A stretch of 64,000 nucleotides of DNA from Cenococcum geophilum 1.58 (taxonomy: Eukaryota; Ascomycota; Dothideomycetes; Gloniales; Gloniaceae), in NCBI GenBank assembly GCA_001692895.1, contig KV748207.1, positions 868,001 to 932,000 on the forward strand, read 5' to 3'. The notes under the pieces were generated by a model, which worked only from the letters and a program-made list of their open reading frames with translations, was not told the origin of the DNA and did not search any database. Made by a program: the position numbers and the translations under genes. This document shows positions 59,451-64,000 of this stretch, in pieces. The first letter of the stretch is position 1, and each line of letters opens with the position of its first letter.

Positions 59451-59714
59451 TGTATTAACCTGAATCGAAGTTCCTTACTACTATTGTAATACTGTTTGAC
59501 GACCTAGATCGTCTATACGAACTATGTCTTAGTTGTCTCGTATCTTAAGCTCGTATGTCTTATTAAACGTCTCATTACCTATTTCTCTTAACTATGACCT
59601 ACTACATGACGACGTCGTCGTCATTGTATTTGGGACCTACCTGATGTATATAAGAGAGCTTCTAGAGCCCTCTTTAATAAAACAGAGTTCTCATTCCTGA
59701 TCGTCCGTTCAACA
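59451..59714 (+). repeat. 3' LTR of Copia fossil A (264 bp)
   Basis: This direct copy of 47711-47972 is preceded by a seven-G polypurine tract. It is followed by the ACTAC target duplication and then the GMC reading frame. Confidence 0.93.
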
Positions 59715-60169
59715 ACTACCGACGGAAACTTCTTTACCATGCTCGGCGTGCTGGAGCACCCTTTCTCCCGAGGTTCCGTACATATCCAATCCACCGATCC
59801 AGCGACATATCCGCAAATTGATCCGCGGTATCTATCACACCCGTTCGATCTCAAGGTCCTCAGCAAAATTGCACTGCATCTCCAGGAGGTCGCAAAAACC
59901 GCGCCCTTGAGCAATCTCCTCAAAGGAAATGGGACAGTCTACCAGCCGGGTTATTTCAAGCTAAACGACAGCAATGTAGACGATTGGGTGAGGCAGTACC
60001 TTCAAAGCGAGTATCATCCAGCGGGCACCTGTTCAATGATGCCGCGGGATATGGGAGGGGTTGTGGATGCAAAATTTAAAGTATACGGTGCGGAGAATTT
60101 AAGGGTGATTGAGTGTCTTTCCTTTACTTCCGAGAGGCAATTTGCAGACGCTGGTATTGTCAGATAATC

Positions 60170-60340
60170 TGTATTCTCTGGTGGCGTAGACCGTGCACGA
60201 GTCACGTGCACGGGGCACCTGCATTGTAAATCTCTTCATCGTAGCTCGAGGGCCCCAGGTCATCAAATCAACCTCAAGACAAGATCATTAATCAATCAAC
60301 CCATTTCATCAATGAATAGCTCTATATGAGTTATCTAACA
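60170..60340 (+). repeat. Candidate 5' LTR of Copia fossil C
   Basis: The segment starts TGTATTCTCTGG three bases after the last GMC stop and ends ATCTAACA. It lies directly before GTTATAAGCC, the same internal start seen after the LTR of fossil A. Its right edge is therefore firm, but the left edge is only a guess because the partner LTR lies beyond the window. It contains a perfect palindrome with 9-bp arms (CCGTGCACG/CGTGCACGG) at 60191-60213. Confidence 0.5.
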
Positions 60341-63300
60341 GTTATAAGCCCGGTCCGCCGACTTAAGAAGCTATTCAGCTATTACTCAATTATTTGAAGA
60401 AATTCTACCTCATCGTCAGACTCTGACCCCTCATCGTCAAGGACGCAGACCCTGACAGAAATTCTACCTCAATCGTCGCAGGACGATCCTGACAACAAGG
60501 ACGCTCTTGACGACAAGGACGCTCCTGACGACAAGGACGCTCCTGACGACAAGGACGATCCTGACGACAAAATACCATCTCAATTCCTCCTTTGCCTATC
60601 AGTCAAATGACTCCACCGTTAAGTTCGTTAATTACGATCATCCTTAATAAGCCAGAAGACTGGGAACAATGGCTATAGCAGCTCCGAGCCCTCGTAAATT
60701 AGCAAATTTAGGCCCACGTTAACCCAGCCACAGAAGCACCTTAAGAAGGTCTACTTATGAAACCACCTCATCTAAAGGTTATAGATTTTAATGAGAATGC
60801 AACCTTATATATACAGCTCTCGATAAATCAACAGAAAGCGTATAAGAATAGTAGATAATACTACGACTAGGATATAAAGTATTTCCTAAGATAGGAAGAT
60901 CATCTTTAATAGATCCGTACCTAAATTACGTCCACAGTATCAACTTAGAAGAAGCTACTGCTCGACCCTTCCCTTATAGTTAAGGAATGGCTAACTCGGT
61001 TAAAAGAAGACACTAAGCCCTTAAGGAACTTTATAATAAGGAAGGTACAGCTATAATATACAGATTCGCTTAGGGGTCTTAAGCAGGCAAAAATTACCTA
61101 ATAGCTTGACCAATGGGAGTATATAATAAAGATGGCTGAGAAGTATAATCTTCTATAAATAACTAACGGGATCTAGCTAATGGACCTTATAAATGCAATA
61201 CGACCTATAAGCGAAACCTATTTTGTTCTATATATAAAGCAGGCAGATAATACTAAAAAGGCTTACTTATTAGGATATTGTAAAGTAGTAATAGAGCTAT
61301 AAGAAGCATTCCAAAACCTTTCTAAAGCCATACCTATAACGGTAAGAGGGAGTGCATTTAACGTAGACTTTATAGGAAGATCTAAAGAGGATACCTCCGC
61401 TACTAAAGGTCTAAAAGGGAAAAGGAAAAGCTTATCTTATAGCCAAAAAAGGGCAGGGACAAATTTGATTAAAGAAGAGATATCTTCTTCTAAAAGGTTA
61501 AAGAACCTTAAATGCCCGGCATATAATATAAGGGGGTATACTCTTCCTAACTGTTAGTACCTATTTAAGTGTAAAAGGCCTAAGGGATTTAAAGCCGTAG
61601 ATATATATATAAAAAGGGTGCTTATAAAGGTAAAGCAGGATAAGGATCTAGCTGCCTAAGTAAAATAACTTAAGCTTAAGGAAACAAATGCTAATAAAGC
61701 TTAATAACGACAGGATGAGAGTTAAAAAGTTAAGATTAAGGGAGAAGCTAATATAATATTCCTAGAATTGTATTATACTAGTTAACTCCATCTACTAAAG
61801 CTATTAACTATTTTTAACTTAGGAACCACTTTCTATATCTTTAATAACCTCTCTCGTTTTTATAATTTTAAGAAAGCTTTAAGATATAAATATATTATTG
61901 CAGGCAGCTTAAAAGTCCCTATACTAGGCTACGGTAATATTACTATCTAAGTTATAAAACCAGATAAGAGTAAGGGAAGCCTACGTCTTAAGGACGTTGC
62001 CTTTTATACGGACTTTAATACAAATCTAGTGTTATTCCGTTTACTTTAAAAATAAGGGTACTACTAGGATAATAAAGGAGATAACAATCTTCTTGTTTGA
62101 AAGGATAACACAATCCTATATTAAATGGAAGAACGTCACGGATAATAGACTATTAAATACGTCCAATTAGGAAACTTAAAATCCGCATTTAATATTAGCC
62201 GTTTAACGCGCCGTTAACAGAAGCGGATATCGTTAAGAGACCTTTATCTAGATTTAAAAGGTAATACACGACTATAGCATCTACGTCTAGGTTATTTAGG
62301 ACCTATAAGCCTTTATTATCTAGGTTTTAACACCCTAGGAGTTAAGCTTTAAGGCCTAAAGATAACGGAATGTTAACATTACAGTCTCGCCAAAATTAAG
62401 CGTTAGGTCTTAAAAAGGTTCTTAGAATAGAAAATTAATAAACCCTATCTTAACCTCTATATTGACTAGACTAACCTTAAGAAAGCGTATACCGGATTTA
62501 TACGAGTTATACTTATCTATAACACCTACTTAGGAAGATCCTTCCTGTACTTTATAACGACGCATAGTAAGAAAAAGGAGACACTATAAATGCTTAAAGA
62601 TTTTATCTAGTGGATTCGTCTAAGGTATAACCTTAAGGTTAATACTATTAGATCAGACAACGAGCTAGGGAGAAGGAGAACCCTTAAATAGCTACGGATT
62701 TAAGGGATTATATTTAAGCCTTTAGCGCTATATACCTAAGCTTAGAATAGTACCGCCAAACGCTTAGGGGGTATAATTATTGAGAGAGTATAAATAATGA
62801 GAATTGCTGCTAATCTACTATATAACCTATGGAACGAGATAGTTAACTATACAGTCTACCTTTAAGATTGAACGCTACGGGAAAGCAACGGTTAGATATC
62901 GCCATATAAGAGGTTCTATACCTTCCTAGCTAATAGGAGATTAAGAAAGCCGCAACTAGCGTACCTAAAAGCCTACGGCTATAGGGCATACGCGATAACG
63001 TCGGACGCCTAGCTAAGGAAGAAAAGGCTAAGTAAGCTAGATCCACGAGCCTATATTGGCTATCTTATTAGCTATAACTCTACTAATATCTATAGGATCT
63101 GGATCCTATATAAGGGTATCGTCATCTCTATAAGGGATATTATCTTTAATAAAAAGATGTTCTTTAACGGTAAGCAAACGGATATCTTAGAGAACTTATA
63201 CGCTAAATTAGACACGCTAATTAAGAAGATTTAACTTCCTAATACCCTAACTAAGAATAAGGTTCTTTTGGAAGATAATAAAGAAGTATTTAAACCGTTA

Positions 63301-64000
63301 ATTTAAGAGGAAGACAACGACGTTAATGAGCCTGTTTAAACCTTTAATAAGTTAGCCGATCTTAAGCTTATAAGAGCTCTTAAAGATATATATTATATGC
63401 CACCTCTAACAGAAGAAGACAAAGAATCTCCATATGCCTTTTATATTAAGTACCCTATAAGGTTAGATATACCAGATTAGGACATTATCCAATAAAAAGG
63501 AGACGGGTTTAATACTTAGGGGGTGTTTAACGACTCGGTTAAAGACTTATTTAAGGAAGCCTGCGATAATAGGTTTAAAGACTTTATTACTAAAAGGATT
63601 ACATTAGCCTATTACGGCGCCTTCTTAGTAGGACGGAAGTTTAACCTTAATAGTCGACTTAATAATAGTAAGCTAAAATTAGGTAGAATACGCGATATTA
63701 GATTATATAGGAAGAACTTACCTTTGCTACCTTAGTTAATCTAAGACCTTAATACGCACCCTCTTTAAGATTAGTTCTAAGAGGCTTAATAAGCCTACCT
63801 CCAATCTTATTATTAAATAAGGTTATTTTAAGAAATAGATAAGAAGTATATAAGGGGATAGCAGGTCCTCAGCTTAATGTAGATCTTTATCTATAAGACG
63901 GATAAGTATAGGTTTCTCCAAAAATGCAAGGCACGCTTAGTAGTTTACGGAAATTAATAGGCCCTAGGAGACCTACCTACGAGAGCTACTATATTAGCTA
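60341..64000 (+). mobile_element. Copia LTR retrotransposon fossil C (plus strand), cut by the window edge
   Basis: Ty1/Copia family. Order: leader with an 18-bp repeat array, gag (about 60.6-61.6 kb), zinc-knuckle region (about 61.5), protease (about 61.8-62.05), integrase (about 62.2-63.0) and the start of reverse transcriptase (about 63.4 kb to the edge). It is strongly AT-rich with many stops, so it is heavily broken like the other copies. It is related to fossil A by its shared internal start but differs in gag. At least 3.7 kb is present; the rest and the 3' LTR lie outside the window. Confidence 0.88.
60481..60570 (+). repeat. Five tandem 18-bp units in the leader/gag start of Copia fossil C
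   Basis: The unit GGACGCTCCTGACGACAA is repeated five times exactly end to end with few changes. One frame reads as an acidic (DAPDDK)n repeat. The array has kept many CpA sites and is GC-rich beside strongly AT-shifted sequence. Confidence 0.9.

Larger units (their letters stand above)
47711..59714 (+). mobile_element. Copia LTR retrotransposon fossil A (plus strand), carrying two younger inserts
   Basis: Ty1/Copia family. LTRs are 47711-47972 and 59451-59714, and the target duplication ACTAC lies at 47706-47710 and 59715-59719. A G-rich polypurine tract (59444-59450) abuts the right LTR. Order along the plus strand: gag with a zinc-knuckle region (about 48.1-49.2 kb), protease (about 49.2-49.5), integrase (about 49.5-51), reverse transcriptase (about 51.6-52.5) and RNase H (52.5 kb, resuming at 58.9-59.35 kb). 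The gag-pol order with integrase before reverse transcriptase fixes the family. Its own length without inserts is about 5.3 kb. It is heavily broken (many tens of stops) in a RIP-like pattern, so LTR divergence is not a clock. Confidence 0.93.
42871..60167 (+). pseudogene. Secreted GMC oxidoreductase gene split by two transposon insertions
   Basis: Exons 42871-42950, 43006-43192 and 43265-44019 are followed by exon 4, which starts at 44075. Exon 4 is cut by a hAT element after 44286, resumes at 47593-47710, is cut again by a Copia element, and resumes at 59720. Removing each insert with one copy of its target duplication restores frame (GLAEQYKLLTKYF; LFTTTTDGNFFTML). The protein starts with a signal peptide (MWGISRVLLFSQYLFAITRA). 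It then shows the FAD-binding VIVGGGTAGL, GMC signature 1 (LGGSSAIN), signature 2 (SAGSIGSPHILELSGIG) and the active-site YHPAGTCSM. Family members oxidise alcohols, aldehydes or sugars outside the cell. After NLRVI the normal C terminus (DAS...ATVYAxAEKAA) is missing, so the 3' end is also damaged, right next to a possible third LTR. The gene cannot make a full enzyme. Confidence 0.92.

Noticed and set aside
47711-59714. Dating the Copia insertions from LTR divergence
   Set aside because: Differences between LTR copies are mainly transitions of RIP type, so they do not measure time; only relative order from nesting is used.
1-64000. CRISPR arrays, bacterial operons, a Starship captain gene or a centromere
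   Set aside because: The genome is fungal; no spaced direct-repeat array, no tyrosine-recombinase captain and no centromere-type repeat was seen.

Overview
The window looks like nuclear DNA of a filamentous ascomycete (Pezizomycotina). The evidence is short GT-AG introns (mostly 49-96 bp), a HET-domain gene, a Zn2Cys6 regulator, SANT/Myb and C2H2 proteins typical of that group, and transposons whose coding parts are AT-rich and full of TAA/TAG codons, as repeat-induced point mutation (RIP) produces. The sequence does not fix the genus or class.

Left part (1-31.9 kb): an ordinary, gene-bearing chromosome arm. In order: a possible partial gene at the left edge; a 1092-residue disordered protein (minus); three SANT/Myb-like genes within 8.6 kb (one minus, two plus; the two plus-strand ones look like paralogues); a secreted S28 serine carboxypeptidase (minus); a Zn2Cys6 regulator (minus) divergent from the KEOPS subunit Cgi121 (plus); the zinc-binding cytochrome c oxidase subunit Cox4 (minus, six exons); and an Hrq1/RecQ4-like helicase (minus). 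Splice structures were worked out by hand and every interior junction keeps frame.

Middle part (31.9-42.9 kb): accessory sequence begins. It holds a 461-bp MITE with 45-bp inverted ends and a perfect 8-bp target duplication, a gene with a CHORD-like cysteine/histidine tail, a HET-domain gene stopped by one TAG codon where the family has tryptophan, and a C2H2 zinc-finger gene.

Right part (42.9-64 kb): one secreted GMC oxidoreductase gene is spread over 17 kb because mobile elements landed in it. A 3.3-kb hAT transposon (8-bp duplication) and, 126 bp further on, a Copia LTR element (5-bp duplication) sit in its fourth exon. The Copia element itself carries a 444-bp TRIM-like element (5-bp duplication) and a second, opposite-strand Copia element (5-bp duplication). 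A third Copia element starts at the damaged 3' end of the gene and runs off the window. All are fossils with many breaks. The host exon pieces between them are still open and read through in frame, so the order of insertion can be reconstructed from the sequence.

Housekeeping functions (respiration, tRNA modification/KEOPS, DNA repair helicase) lie on the left. Accessory functions (vegetative incompatibility, secreted oxidoreductase) lie next to and inside the transposon block on the right, the usual layout at the edge of a RIP-affected compartment.
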